Assembly (NCBI GenBank): GCA_034509495.1
Contig: CM067508.1
Location: forward strand, 28,066,921 to 28,130,920
From: Acestrorhynchus altus
Lineage: Eukaryota; Chordata; Actinopteri; Characiformes; Acestrorhynchidae
Direction of reading: 5' to 3'
Length of the DNA: 64,000 bases
A program made the translations under genes and the position numbers. The stretch's first letter is position 1. The number at the start of each line of letters is the position of its first letter. The notes under the pieces are model-generated. The model did not search any database and was not told the DNA's origin. It worked only from the letters and a program-made list of their open reading frames with translations. Below are positions 37,876 through 49,939 of the stretch, in pieces.

Positions 37876-37996
37876 GGCCACGAGACACCTGACACACACC
37901 GCGTGTATAACACTGACTTAATACTGCACTTATGAACACTTTATTCATTCGTACACATACAGAGAGAAGAAAACACCAAGAATGAACACTGATAAC

Positions 37997-38000
<4 letters not shown>

Positions 38001-38040
<40 letters not shown>

Positions 38041-38540
38041 NNNNNNNNNNNNNNNNNNNNNNNNNNNNNNNNNNNNNNNNNNNNNNNNNNNNNNNNNNNN
38101 NNNNNNNNNNNNNNNNNNNNNNNNNNNNNNNNNNNNNNNNNNNNNNNNNNNNNNNNNNNNNNNNNNNNNNNNNNNNNNNNNNNNNNNNNNNNNNNNNNNN
38201 NNNNNNNNNNNNNNNNNNNNNNNNNNNNNNNNNNNNNNNNNNNNNNNNNNNNNNNNNNNNNNNNNNNNNNNNNNNNNNNNNNNNNNNNNNNNNNNNNNNN
38301 NNNNNNNNNNNNNNNNNNNNNNNNNNNNNNNNNNNNNNNNNNNNNNNNNNNNNNNNNNNNNNNNNNNNNNNNNNNNNNNNNNNNNNNNNNNNNNNNNNNN
38401 NNNNNNNNNNNNNNNNNNNNNNNNNNNNNNNNNNNNNNNNNNNNNNNNNNNNNNNNNNNNNNNNNNNNNNNNNNNNNNNNNNNNNNNNNNNNNNNNNNNN
38501 NNNNNNNNNNNNNNNNNNNNNNNNNNNNNNNNNNNNNNNN
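38001..38540. other. (CT)n tract followed by assembly gap
   Basis: A CT run of about 40 bases at 38001-38040 leads into exactly 500 N at 38041-38540, a placeholder gap. Long 'ORFs' crossing the gap are artefacts. Confidence 0.98.
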
Positions 38541-39440
38541 TTCTGGTAGTGGGGGACTGCGTTCGCGCTCTCCCCTGATATTTGGTAAAAAGTTAGAATC
38601 ATGAAGTAGTACATGATACCTGAAGTTGACATTGAGTTGAATCTGTTGACTCTGAAGCATTGTTGTTTTGCTGAATAAAGACATGCTGCTATCAGATCAG
38701 TCAGGTGTGGTTTTCCCAAAAGCTTAACAAAAAGATGAATTTTAGCAGGCAGAACAAGCATCACTCTGACCACTCTCTTCCTGAGTGGTTAAATAAAGCC
38801 TTGAAGATGTGTGCAAGAAACAGATTAAACATATATATTGTGCTGAGGTAAAATAGAGATAGTTGGGGTCACAACGTCTGTAATGCTGGACTAATGCACT
38901 ACTGCATGCCTTAACTGGTTTAACCCAAGACAGTGTGGATGTAGAAATTGTCGTAGCTGGTGTAACATTAACTATTTATATAAAACCTGTAAAAGAGCTC
39001 TCACAGGTCAAGGAGTAATGTGATCTTTACCTGTTAAGAGATCTGGGGGAAGGAGCCTTGATCCAAAGAATGCATGAACGAAAAACCCTGTTCTAACCTT
39101 GAACTTTGGAAAACAATTCTTTTTCTTTTATCTAACTTTGTAGGAAGATTAATTTTTTACAGCCATATCTTGTGCTACACTCTCCTGCAAGTCAGAATAA
39201 AACTTTTCAGCGTAATCAAGTATTGACCCATGTCAGCCTTTTGACAACTGAGAGCTACTTCAAGGATACTGAGGAATATGAAGGGCTACTTGTTTGATAC
39301 AAACTCTCTGATTTAATTACCTTTTAATTACATGATGATAATAATAAATATTATATATGTGTGACAAGACTATCTGTTTTCTGTGTAATATGAACACTGG
39401 GGTGAATGTTCAGCATGTACATAAAAAGTTTTTGCTCGTA
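38541..39440. other. Intergenic sequence, nothing recognised
   Basis: Follows the gap. No exon, repeat family or RNA gene recognised on either strand. Confidence 0.4.
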
Positions 39441-40690
39441 AACTTTTACAGGTGTTATTGATTCCAGTGTTTTTAGAACATGTCCTGTTGGCAACAAACA
39501 CAGTCCCTGGGGGCACAGGGTGAAGACAAGAGGGGCCAGCACCATGCCCTAGGGTCAGTGCTGCTGATCACAGTGTCAGACGTGATGTCCTTCAGCTTGA
39601 CATACTGCGGCCTGTCTGTGAGGTAGCTGTAGATCCAGATGACCAGGCATGGGTCCACTTGCATCCTATTCCGTTTGTCCTGAAGCATAAGGGGCTGGAT
39701 GGTGTTGAAAGAACTTGAGAAGTCCAGAAACAGGATCCTCACTGTGCCTTTCCCCTTATCTAGGTGCGAGTGGGCTCGGTGTTACAGGTAGATGATTGTG
39801 TCTTCCACACCAACATCTGCCTGTTATACAAACTGCAGACCATCCTGGGCATGTTGCACCTGTGGTCTGAGGAGACAGAGGAAGAGCTGCTCCAACGTCT
39901 TCATCAGATGGGAAGTGAGTGCCATCGGTGGGAAATCATTCAGCTCACTTTGCTGCTTCTTTTTCAGAACTGGAACAATGCACAATGTCTTCCAGAGGGT
40001 AGGCACTCTCCCCTGAGAGGCTGAGGTTAAAGGGACACTGGAGTGGCTCACCCAGTTCTGCAGCGCAGGTCTTCAGCAGTCGGGGACATACTTTTCAGGG
40101 ACTGCTGCTTTCCTGGGGTGAAGCCTCTTCAGTTGACCTCTGAACTGGTCTGCAGTGAAGAATGAGGTCTGTGCTGCGGTGGATGGGGAGACAGCTGCTG
40201 TGATGGGTGGTGGAGGATGTGTTGATGATAGAAGGAGAGATGGCTGCAGCAAGGGAGAGGATGGGGGTGCCTGGGCTGGTTGAACCGGTTGAAGAAGTTG
40301 TTCATTTTGTTCGCCTTCTGTACTGTTCCCCCCACAACTCTGGTCTTGGTATTGTGACCTGTAATGATTTTCACACCTTCCCAGGCCTCCCTCATGTTGT
40401 TGTTCACCATGTGGGACATCAGTGCTACTGGTCTGTAGTTCTTGGCGTCACTGGGTTGTGGCATCTTCAGGACAGGAACGATGCAGGACGTGTTCCACAT
40501 CACAGGTACCCTCTGGAGAAGATGTGATACAGTACTCCACAGTAGGCCCCATCAGGGCCTACAGCCTTATTTGTGTGGAGTCTCTTCAGTTGTCTTCTCA
40601 CCTGGTCTGCAGTGAGATTAACTGTGGAGGTGACAGGTGGGGGAGGGGTGGAGGTGTGAGGTGGGCTATCACGTGAGGGGTATTAGGAGG
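39440..40690 (-). mobile_element. Truncated non-LTR retrotransposon (LINE) fragments
   Basis: Reverse-transcriptase pieces on the minus strand: 39742-39473 (FLDFSSSFNTIQPLML, IYSYLTDRPQYVKLKD), 40051-39824 (TLCIVPVLKKKQQSELNDF, ALTSHLMKTLEQLFL) and 40503-40129 (TSCIVPVLKMPQPSDAKNY, RPVALMSHM). The second and third pieces represent the same part of the protein, so two partial copies, or a duplicated segment, are juxtaposed. Clade (Rex1/CR1/L2-like) uncertain; no intact ORF. Confidence 0.75.
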
Positions 40691-40899
40691 GGTATGTATG
40701 GCTGGTGTGGTGCTAGAGGTAGGTCTGCATGTGAGATGGACTTGGTCTTTATGATGGTCAAAGGTTGTTTGGTGCTCTGCTTGTTGGACGAGAACTCTGG
40801 AATGGAAACATCAGAGACAAACTGCCAGACAGGGACTCTTGTGATTTGAATGTCAAAGAATGTACCAGAGGAAATTTTAGTGTGTGTGTGTAGACAGTG

Positions 40900-41330
40900 G
40901 AGGAAAGAAGTATTTGATCCCCCACTGACTTTAAAAGTTTTAATACAAAAAATAAATGAAATGTCTCCATTTGATGCCGGCTTTATTTCAACAGTGACAC
41001 AAAAAACTGAAAACAGAAAAAATTAGAAACTTACACGAAATGAAAATTTAATACAAAATTAAATTACAATAACAATTAAACATTACAGTAAAATTACATG
41101 AGAAATGTGAAATAAAAATGAATTTGAATTTCATTGAAGTATTTGACCCCCTAGTAAAACATCATTACCACAATACTTGATGGCAAAACCCTTGCTGGCA
41201 AGCACAGCAGTGAGACGTTTCTTGTAGTTTTTTCACCCACTTCAGGAGTAATTTTAACTAACTCCTCTCTGCAGATCATCTCCAAATCCTAAAAGTTTTT
41301 AGGCATGCATTTGGAAACTTCGGGACAAAT
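40900..41330. mobile_element. Truncated Tc1-like element
   Basis: The start 'ggaggaaagaagtatttgat' then 'cccccactga', and a downstream part 'aacccttgctggcaagcaca' with 'gacgtttcttgtagtttttt', match the 5' half of a common fish Tc1 family. The rest of the element is absent. Confidence 0.5.
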
Positions 41331-41516
41331 GCACACCGCTTTACTATCATCAACAAAGTTCAGTTAAAAAAAAACTCCCACACGACACTTGTTTTCTTTC
41401 CACATTCTGCCATTTTAATGATTTATTTATGTGAAGCGGAAGTATAAAGTAAACAACATTCACCAGTAAATTCTAATGAACATTGGCGGTCTCTAAAAGA
41501 TGACCTGCAGTGTATG

Positions 41517-41947
41517 TGTCATGTGCCCCTCAGTCCCTCCGGGCTCCAATGCCCAGAATCCTTCAGTCTTTCACCTGAATGATCATGTGACTCACTCACC
41601 TTCCCTATCGCTGGAATTCTGATTGTAGTCACCTGGTTCAGAGAGTGTTTAAACCAGCCTTTCAGCTTGTTCAATGTCTGGCTTTGCCTCGTAACTCTTA
41701 GCACGTTACCCATGCTTATCATTATCAGTCTGTCAATGTTTGACCCGTGTCCGTTTTCTGCCTTTTGTCTCGTCCTGTATTTAATCTACCGGTTACTGAG
41801 CTTCACCTGTTTTTTGACTTTCTCCCTGGTTTGTCCATTCTGGTATTGTCTCGCCTGCCTGTCATTGACCTGGACTATTTGACTCTGTTTTTTGCTTTTG
41901 TCCCATTAAAGTGCTGTATTTATATCTGCGTCTGCTTCCTTCTGACA
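41517..41947 (+). mobile_element. Solo LTR of an LTR retrotransposon
   Basis: 431 bases beginning TGTCATGTG and ending TTCTGACA, so the ends are the TGTCA/TGACA inverted pair. It is flanked on both sides by the 5-base duplication GTATG (41512-41516 and 41948-41952). Near the 3' end a CATTAAAG resembles a polyadenylation signal. No internal gag or pol lies next to it, so it is a solo LTR left by recombination. Family (Gypsy-like) is a guess. Confidence 0.75.
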
Positions 41948-42479
41948 GTATGATTGGTTCTGTTTTATATGACAGCGGCAATTTCAAATCCGCTTTCGAG
42001 GACAATTGGCCCTAAAACATCAGTCGAATTCGAATTTACTAAATATCATCGAAGTTTGAATGTCTTCAAATTCAAACTTCGTCACATCCCTAGGCATTTT
42101 CACACTAGCCAAATGGAACCTCATGCTTTCTCAAGCACAGCATCTGGTGTTTGTCAGGGGTTTTCACCATCTCCCCTCCTTTTCTGGACAGGGCGGTGTT
42201 TTATTTCTTGTGGGGGTCCAAGTGGGAGCACTTTAAATGAGATGAAGTGAAGAAGAGGCAAGATAATGGAGGAAAAGGGCTCACAGACGCCCCCACTTGA
42301 TTTTAGGAAGTGCACCGCATTCCACATTAAGTATGTCGTGACCACAATAAAAGGGAATCAGTGATGAAGTTCTGGCTGGGGTCATACCTAAGGATCTTCA
42401 AGTTCCATTTTCCATGAATGTTTACGAAAGTATTTTTTCACAAAAGAAAGTGTCACTCTTTCAACTAACCCAAGGTCCA

Positions 42480-42955
42480 TTTTGTCTCTTGCACAGAATG
42501 GGGAAAAGGCGAGCCAAGTTGGTGGTGAGCCCAAACAAGTTTGAGGGAATGCAGCCCACTCTGCTTTCCAGAACAAGCTTAAAGGTTTGGCATGGATGGC
42601 GGCCCATGAGGTCCTTCCAGTCTGGGCTGTGATGCACTCCAGGGTCCCCCCCATCTTCCCGCAGCCAGGGAGTAGTGAGACCAAGACCGTGTGGTACATG
42701 TCCTGGGAGTGCAGTATGGCGAGGGACCTGTGGGCCTTCATTGGCCCCCTGGAGCCATCTGCGGTGAATGGGGTGGTCCAGAGCATCGACAAGCTGCTTC
42801 CTGGAAAATTTACCATGTTCTGGCTCACCCTTACGAGCATGACATCTGCCCTGTAGACTGCCTGCAACCTGTGGTGCTAAAGTGCCAAAGGAGGAGTATT
42901 GAGCAGAGATTGAGGATGTTCCCAGTGACCTCTGGGTCCAGGGTGGAGTGAACTT
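42480..42955 (+). mobile_element. LINE C-terminal fragment
   Basis: The plus frame at 42587-42856 reads EVLPVWAVMHSRV then TVWYMSWECSMARDLWAF, resembling the cysteine/histidine segment after the reverse transcriptase in L1/Tx1-type LINEs. It is degenerate, with no other domain adjacent. Confidence 0.5.
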
Positions 42956-44200
42956 GATAAGGGTTTAAACCTTTTAGTCGATTTTATGGAACTTTTATTA
43001 TTATTTATTTTTTTTACTTCATGGGACATTTTATTGATTTTATGTGCCATTTAAAAAAAGACTTTTAAAAAAGAAAAGTACTTTTTCTTTTAATTTGCAT
43101 ACAAAATCACATAAATTCACATACACTTTCACACAGATTTTACCTGAAGCTGTTTTAAATGTTTCTGGTTTCATGTACAGTGTGATTTCAATTGTTCTGA
43201 TACAACTGATATGAGAAATAAAATAAATGTAAAAAAAAATCTCAATCATTGTATGTGAAGTTGTGCCAATGAATTATGACTTGTTTTTTCTCTTTTTCTG
43301 TCGTATGTTTTGTCATTTCTTATAGGTTTCACTTGTCCGGTCTTCTGCCCAAGTAGGATCGTTTTGAACACTACTGTATTATCAATGACATTTGAGCTTG
43401 AGCTTACTGAATAAATTATAGCAAGTTCACCATTACAGTTTAGACTATTTAAAAGATATCACTGAATAAGAAAGAAATGTCATAACAGGAATCAAGGTAC
43501 AGTGTAGCCGTACCATATTTACAGCTGTATTAAAAACATTAACAGCCAAACTGTCTACAAAAAAGGTGAAATGTTCATTGCTGTCATACACTCTGTTGTT
43601 CAGACCGTTTGAAAGATCATCCCTCTTTGTGTGACAGTAGAGGGTATTTCCCCAGTGGGTTCTGTGCAACTGGTTGAACTGCTGTGGATGCTTGTCATGC
43701 TCCTCTTCCTCTTTCCAGGTTTCAAGGACCCAGTTCCTCTACTCAGTGGTAAGAATGAGCTTGTTCTCAGTCAGGCCTATCTGCACCACATATGCAGTTT
43801 CATCTTCATATTGTTTGGGAATTTTTAAAGAGTTAAGAGTTGTTGGATGGCCATAAAGCAATGCATAATGAGCTGTTCAGACAAGTATTTGAGTAAATGA
43901 AGGACAGTGGGTTTTAACACCAACTGTAGAGCAAACTAAAAACAGCTGGAAGTTGCATTACAAAGCTAGAAATTGGGGACAAATTAAAGGGAGATGCACT
44001 CCCTTGCTGCCACAGATGAAAACAGAGTGGACATACTTGGTGACACTGGTCAACCAGCTGGGCATGTTGGCCAATCAGCTTGGTCCAGCTTGTTCATAGT
44101 AGTGGTACATTTTGAGCATGTAAACACAAATTTCAGAAGATTGTTGAGTAGCGTGTGTCTGTAAAAACCAGGTATGAATGTAGAATCGAAATGAATTCAA
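42956..44200. other. Intergenic sequence, no gene recognised
   Basis: AT-rich. Neither tspan19 exons nor other coding exons were recognised here on either strand. Confidence 0.4.
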
Positions 44201-44204
44201 TAAA

Positions 44205-44400
44205 TCAATCAGTCAAAGTTTATTTGTATAGCCCTTTATACAACAAAGGAGTTAAGGTCACAAAGCACCTTTACAGAAATCTGGGTCTCAATTGATCAAG
44301 ACAGTGGCCAACAGTGGCAAAGAAAACCTCCCTCAGGCTAGGAGGAAGAAACCTTGAGAGGAACCAAGGCTCAAAAGTGGAACCCGTCCTCCTCTGGTCG
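44205..44400. repeat. Dispersed fish repeat, second copy
   Basis: Same family as 18010-18127, with a longer body: 'tttatttgtatagcccttta', 'cacaaagcacctttacagaa', 'aggaagaaaccttgagagga'. Further degenerate repeat sequence may continue to about 44710. Confidence 0.7.
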
Positions 44401-44879
44401 ACACCGGATAGCACAGACATAAGGCCTTAAAAGTTGTAGAGCGATAGAGAAGTGTAGCTAGTAGTAGGAGTTGTGTAAATGGAGTGGAAATGTGAGCAGC
44501 ATACAAGTGTTACTGAAAAACCTAATTTAAATGATTATAGTGGAGATAGGTGCACAGTTGCTCAGACACTACTTTTTCTAAGATCTTTGCTAAGAAGGGA
44601 AGGTTTGTTATCTGTCTATAGTTAGCAAGCTTGTGTGGTATCTGGCTTTTTCAAAATTGGATTCATAATTGCAGATTTAATTTATTTGGGCATGTGTTCT
44701 AGGCAATAAATCCAACTATTGCAGATTCATCATCAGAAAACATCTGCAAATAGCAAGTCTCTGTGCAGTAACAGAAGTCTATGATGTAGAGGGTGAAGTG
44801 GAAGAGAGAGAGAGAGAGAGAGAGAGAACAAGAGCAAGCGTACATACTGTGGTCTGACAATCCAGGACACAAAAGAGGC

Positions 44880-45065
44880 TTCTACTTGCATATATGTTTA
44901 CTTGTCACACAGGAGAGAAGGCTGAGTTTTACTGAATGCACTGGAGAAGTCAAACAAACATGACTCCCACAGTGCCCCCTGGCTTGTCCAGGTGAGCGTA
45001 TACTCGGTTGAGCAGGTAGATGATGACTCCCAGGCAAAATTGTTCTGTCCTGAAATCCTGAAAGA
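44880..45065 (-). mobile_element. Short LINE reverse-transcriptase fragment
   Basis: The minus frame contains 'TEYTLTWTSQGALWE' followed by FDFSSAFSKTQPSLL, clearly the same RT region as the piece at 39742-39473. A separate truncated copy. Confidence 0.6.
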
Positions 45066-45485
45066 AATTGACTTTTTAACAGCTGTGAATTTGATGAGAC
45101 CAATTAAAAGTGTATCATTTGGATTCCTCAATTGAGAGAAAGTCATTTCATATCTACACCTCAGGCATTTTTTGCAGAAAGCATAACTTGTAACTTGTAA
45201 ATTGTCTGCCATCTGGTGCTGAAAATGTGATGACCAACTACTAGTTCTCTAGTTCATTTTAGTTTTAGTGATTGACAATGTATTGGAAGGAAGTTTATTT
45301 TTTTGTTAAAAAATAGAGAGAAACAAAAATTAAAGAAAAGACTTATGTCAGTTTATAAGACATGTTGACATTACAGATTTTTTTTGTCAGTACTATGATC
45401 CTCAACAATGTGTTTCAGACATAAATGCATTTATTATATAAATATATATATAGATATATATATTAAAAGTCACAGAAAGGCATAG

Positions 45486-46480
45486 ACGTGGATGTGCCCA
45501 TTACCCGGGCCGAAGTCACTGAGGTGGTCTGCAAGCTCCTCTGTGGTGGGACCCCGTGGGTGGATGAGATCCGCCCAGAGTATCTTAAGTCTCTAGATGC
45601 TGTTGGGATGTCTTGGTTGACACGCCTCTGCAACATTGAGTGGCAGGCGGGGACAGAGCCCCTGGAGTGGCAGACCGGGGTGGTGGTTCCCCTGTTTAAA
45701 AAGGGGGACCAGATAGTGTGTTCCGATTGTAGGGGGATCACACTTCTCAGCCTCCCCAGGAAAGTCTACGCCAGGGTACTGGAGAGACGAATTCGGCTGT
45801 TAGTCGTACCTTGGATTCAGGAGGAACAATGTGGTTTTCGTCCTGGCCGTGGAACACTGGACCAGCTCTACACCCCCCAGAGGGTGTTCGAGGTTTCATG
45901 GGAGTTTGCCCAACCAGTGCACATGTATTTTGTGAATTTGGAGAAGGCATTCGACCGTGTCCCTCGGGGTATCCTGTGGGGGGGTGCTCCGGGAATGCGG
46001 GGTCCGTGGCCCTCTGTTAAGGGCGGTCAGGTCTTTGTACAACCGGAGCAGAAGCTTAGTTCGCATTGCAGGCAGTAAATCGGCCCTGTTTCTGGTGCAC
46101 GTTGGACTCCAGCAGGGCTGCCCTTTGTCACTGGTTCTGTTCATAATCTTTATGGACAGAATTTCTAGGCACAGCCAGGGGCCGGAGGGAGTCCAGTTTG
46201 GGAACCAGAGGATATCGTCTCTGCTTTTTGCGGATGATGATGTCCTGTTGACTTCTTCGAGCCAGGACCTTCAGCAGGCACTGCGGTATGTAGCCAAGTG
46301 TGAAACGGCTGGGATGCAAATCAGCATCTCCAAATCTGAGACCATGGTTCTCGACCAGAAGAGGGTGGCTTGCCCTCTCCAGATCAGTGGAGCTGTCCTG
46401 CCCCAAGTGGAGGAGTTTAAGTATCTTGGGGTCTTGTTCTTGGCAATGGTTTTCCATGGGCAGAACTAAACTAACATTTT
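45486..46480 (+). mobile_element. 5'-truncated LINE with reverse-transcriptase core
   Basis: Two overlapping plus frames (45488-46078 and 45957-46469) are one RT split by frameshifts. Order: GVVVPLFKKGDQIVCSDCRG, ITLLSLPRKVYARVLERRI, EEQCGFRPGRGTLDQLY, FVNLEKAFDRVPRGIL, then VGLQQGCPLSLVLFIIFMD, SLLFADDDVLL (catalytic FADD) and QVEEFKYLGVLF. A protein-level LINE of a type abundant in fish; clade not assigned. No endonuclease region, so 5' truncated. Confidence 0.88.
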
Positions 46481-47340
46481 GCAGGCCTGCAGACTAGCTG
46501 TTAAACCTAGGGGTCTGAAAGCATAATGTACACCTTACGCAGATGAATGGTGATGAGTTTCATGACCATATCTGAAATCAGATTTCTAGTGAGAAGTGTA
46601 GCGCCTGTATGGAGTATCTTTATCCTCTTTAGTGTTGCTGTGCGTGGCCTGTGAACTTCTGAAATTGGCCTCATTCAAAAATGTTCTTGCAGAGTTGGTT
46701 CATTTCTACAGGCATGTTTATCTAATCTTAACCCATAAGTAACCACAATGACTGACAGTGGAAAGATTCTTACAGCACTTTGTCTGACAATTTAAGTCTC
46801 TAAGTGACTCACTGAACATTTCATCACAAGTTATGAAACTATTATTGTGACATTTGTTACATTGAGATTTTAATCTTAAAATATTAAATCATGTGACATC
46901 TTTACTACAATAAGAAAAAAAAACACTAATGAGCTGCTCAATTATTATTACAAATAGTCTTTCCCCCTCATAACTAGTGGGTTACAGGCTCTTTTCTAAT
47001 GCTTGAACAGCCAAAAGGTTGTCTGAAAAGACAGTGCCTGTTTTCCTTTAAGAGTTTTGTAGTGATGGATGAAGCTGGACATTGTGTTGGTCTTGCATGT
47101 TGCTGTACTTGTTTACCATCATTGACATTCTGATGGATTGCCAAGTTTAAGCGCAATGCAACAGAAAGTACCAAATCATGGTTCAACATAAAAATCTCAA
47201 TAACTAGAAAAATGCAAACAATTGCCACAATTTCAGTCTTTTTGAGTCATCTATCTCAAGTCTAAGTCAATTCTCAAGTCACCGAATACAAAGTCAAAGC
47301 TACCTTGTATCAGTGTTGGTCAAGCAAGTGTCAAGTCTCA
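46481..47340. other. Intergenic sequence, nothing recognised
   Basis: AT-rich, no exon or repeat family recognised. It ends in a (CA)n run at about 47339-47364. Confidence 0.4.
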
Positions 47341-47375
47341 CACACACACACACACACACACACATATTTACACAC

Positions 47376-47830
47376 AGTACAGGACAAAAGTTTGGCGTTT
47401 TCTTTATTTTCATGACTACTTATATCGTAGATTCTCACTGAAGGCATCAATGAATGAACACGTGTTGATATGTACTTAACAAAAAAAGGTGAAATAACTG
47501 AAAACATGTTTTACATTCTAGTTTCTAGTTATAGTTATTACTGCTTTGCACACTCTTGGTATTCTCTCAATGAGCCCCCTCTGGGAACTCCTTCAAGACT
47601 GTTGGAAAACCATTTCAGGTGACTACCCCTTGAAGCCCTTTGAGAGAATTCCAAGAGTGTGCAAAGCAGTAATCAGAGCAAAGGGTGGCTATTTTGAAGA
47701 AACTATAGAATATAAAACATTTAACAGTAAAACATAAAACAGTTTTCAGTTATTTTACTTTTTTTGTTAACTAAAAAACTCCATGTGTGGAAAAAAACTC
47801 CACATGTTCATTCATGCTTTTGACCTTGTT
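47376..47830. mobile_element. Non-autonomous Tc1-like element with internal hairpin, right end missing
   Basis: The left end, AGTACAGGACAAAAGTTTGG then 'cgttttctttattttcatga', is a known fish Tc1-type terminus. Near the right, 'aagagtgtgcaaagcagtaa' and 'gctattttgaagaaac' correspond to the transposase C-terminal end (RVCKAVIRAKGGYFEE). The right terminal repeat was not found. Confidence 0.6.
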
Positions 47831-48301
47831 TCTGTTAATTAAATTTTTAGAGGATTTTGGAGGACCCTCTCTTATTCATACCTTAGACATTTAGATTGGT
47901 GAAATGAGGGGGATCACTGTGACAAGATCCTAAGTGTAAGTGCTCTTTGAGACCTTCAGAAAGAATGCTGTAGATGAATTTCTGGGAATGGATGTAAAAA
48001 GATTTCAGAACAGTTAGAACTGAGCCATTACAAATGTTGCAAACTGAGGAAACAGCTACCTGAAATACTTTGCTATGTTCTTTTAACTTTTGTGCTTTTT
48101 GGACATCAGTTACTCTGATGTTCAGAGTACTAAGCAGGTGTTTAGAGGAGCTCATGGCAGCTGTTTGTTGGGACAAGATATGAGTAGTCTGAAGATTTCA
48201 AAGATTTGAAACTCTGAAACTTGCATTACCTTGCATACATGCTCCATCTTAAACTTTAAGCCTTTTGTAGGTGGTTCCATCTTCTACTCACTTAAATACT
48301 A

Positions 48302-48535
48302 CAGTCATATGAAAAAGTTTGGGCACCCCTATTAATCTTAATCATTTTTATTTATAAATATTTATAAATTATAAATATTTCTGTTAGTACAATAAACCTC
48401 ATTTCAATCCTGAAATATTACTGTGTCCATCAGTTATTAGATATATCAACTGAAATAGCTGTTGCAAACCCCCAAATATTTATAAATAAAAATGATTAAG
48501 ATTAATAGGGGTGCCCAAACTTTTTCATATGACTG
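48302..48535. mobile_element. Palindromic Tc1/mariner-type MITE with perfect 64-base inverted repeats
   Basis: Starting from the flanking TA, the left arm (48300-48363) and the right arm (48474-48537) are exact reverse complements over 64 bases, beginning TACAGTCATATGAAAAAGTT. The flanking dinucleotide TA is duplicated. About 110 bases of non-coding interior lie between. No ORF. Confidence 0.9.
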
Positions 48536-48539
48536 TAAC

Positions 48540-49930
48540 AGAATTTAACAAGGAGTTCCCAGACATTGCACCACTGTGCACCATGCTCACAGAGTCCACA
48601 GAGCTATCAGATGAGACCTGGGCAATGCAATGACCTTTTCTTTCAGCCTGCAACCTGAATAGAAAGATCTGCTTGAAGAATGGTGACCAGATAATGGCTA
48701 CAGGCCAGTAAAAGAAAACCCTTGACAGTGCAAACACAGGGACACTATCCAAACTTGAGCTTCGTTTGGAGCCAAGCTGCCTTTGATCAGTGTAAATCTG
48801 CAGCCTCTGCCTGTCTAGTCCCTGTCTGGTTGCCTTTCTAGGCAATTATCTAGGTTACCTTTAAATGGTGGGTTAACTATTAGCATACATCATTTTCTTT
48901 AAGGCAAAGGCTTATTTATTTAGTATGGGATAGGTGAGGTTATCACAGGTGAAAAGTCAAAGACATTCAGTATATTTACACTGGTGCATACAGAGCAACA
49001 GGTTAGAGTGCTTCTTCTTGTGCTATTGTTTCTGTTTCTTGTTCATTATTTACAGGATGTCTAATGCAAATGCCTGTCTGATGAAATATTCACATTTAGT
49101 TACTGTCATAAATTAGGACACACCAGGGTTATCACTGATTGTTCTTAACATATTTAAAAATATAGACCACTAAATCATAAACAACAATGTTGAGTTAAGG
49201 TATTTTAAATGAATTAAGGTAATTAAGAAAATCCAACTGAATATTTAAAACTAAAGAAAAATGTTAAGAATGCTCTGAAGAGGAGAGGAGGTGGACATAC
49301 TCATTTATGTCAATTATTTATTTACAAAAACCAACTGGCTTACAAGCAACTTAGCACACACACTGACATTAACACAAAAAACAACAAACAATATAAAAAA
49401 TTATATATACATCGACAAGACTAGAAACACCTGGGACTGAAATGGACAGAGACCAAACAAAACAAAATGAAGACAAGAAGAGACAGACATGGTAGTCAAA
49501 CATGACAGATACATGACAAAATGCCCTTTAAAAGTCATTTTAATGGACAAATTAGAACACTCAATCAAACACATCATCTGAGCACAAAAACAAACAAACA
49601 AAAAAAAAAACCCACCCATACTGTGAAGCATGGAATTGGAAATGAGATGGCCTGGGCTTCTGTTGCTGGAGAAAGTCAGACCATAGCACAAACATGGCTG
49701 AGGGTTCAAGAGGTTGTTATCCTATCCTTTCTAAACAAGTCAGAAACACAGTAAATGTGATGTAGTAGAGTGTTTGTGGTGAGTTAAACTCATTAATCTG
49801 GAGTAACATAACTGCAGAAGATGACTACAGTCTGCAGAAGAAAGTCTACAAGCATGTTTATGGGCGCTAACAGAATTGGGGGGGTTAGAAATGTGATTAT
49901 AAATTGTTTTTGTCCTTTCTTACCCTTCCT
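48540..49930. other. Upstream region of lrriq1, no gene recognised
   Basis: Contains a weak minus-strand open frame (48845-48525) without a recognisable domain, and A-rich low-complexity sequence around 49590. No tspan19 exon identified. Confidence 0.4.
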
Positions 49931-49939
49931 GTAGCCGTG

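Noticed and set aside
37869..37890. Possible RE1/NRSF silencer (TTCAGCGGCCACGAGACACC) near the slc6a15 promoter
   Set aside because: The left half resembles RE1, but the right half lacks the GGACAGCGCC core and the spacing is off. Too weak to call despite the neuronal gene.
37871..38773. Open frames of 198-300 codons across the gap
   Set aside because: They are open only because the 500 N cannot contain stops, plus the flanking CT repeat.
43631..43856. Short hydrophobic plus-strand frames that might be a membrane exon
   Set aside because: No family recognised and no acceptor/donor pair with a consistent phase.
42956..49930. tspan19 exons, expected between slc6a15 and lrriq1
   Set aside because: No CCG-containing tetraspanin loop or matching membrane exons were seen in any frame; absence by eye is not proof.
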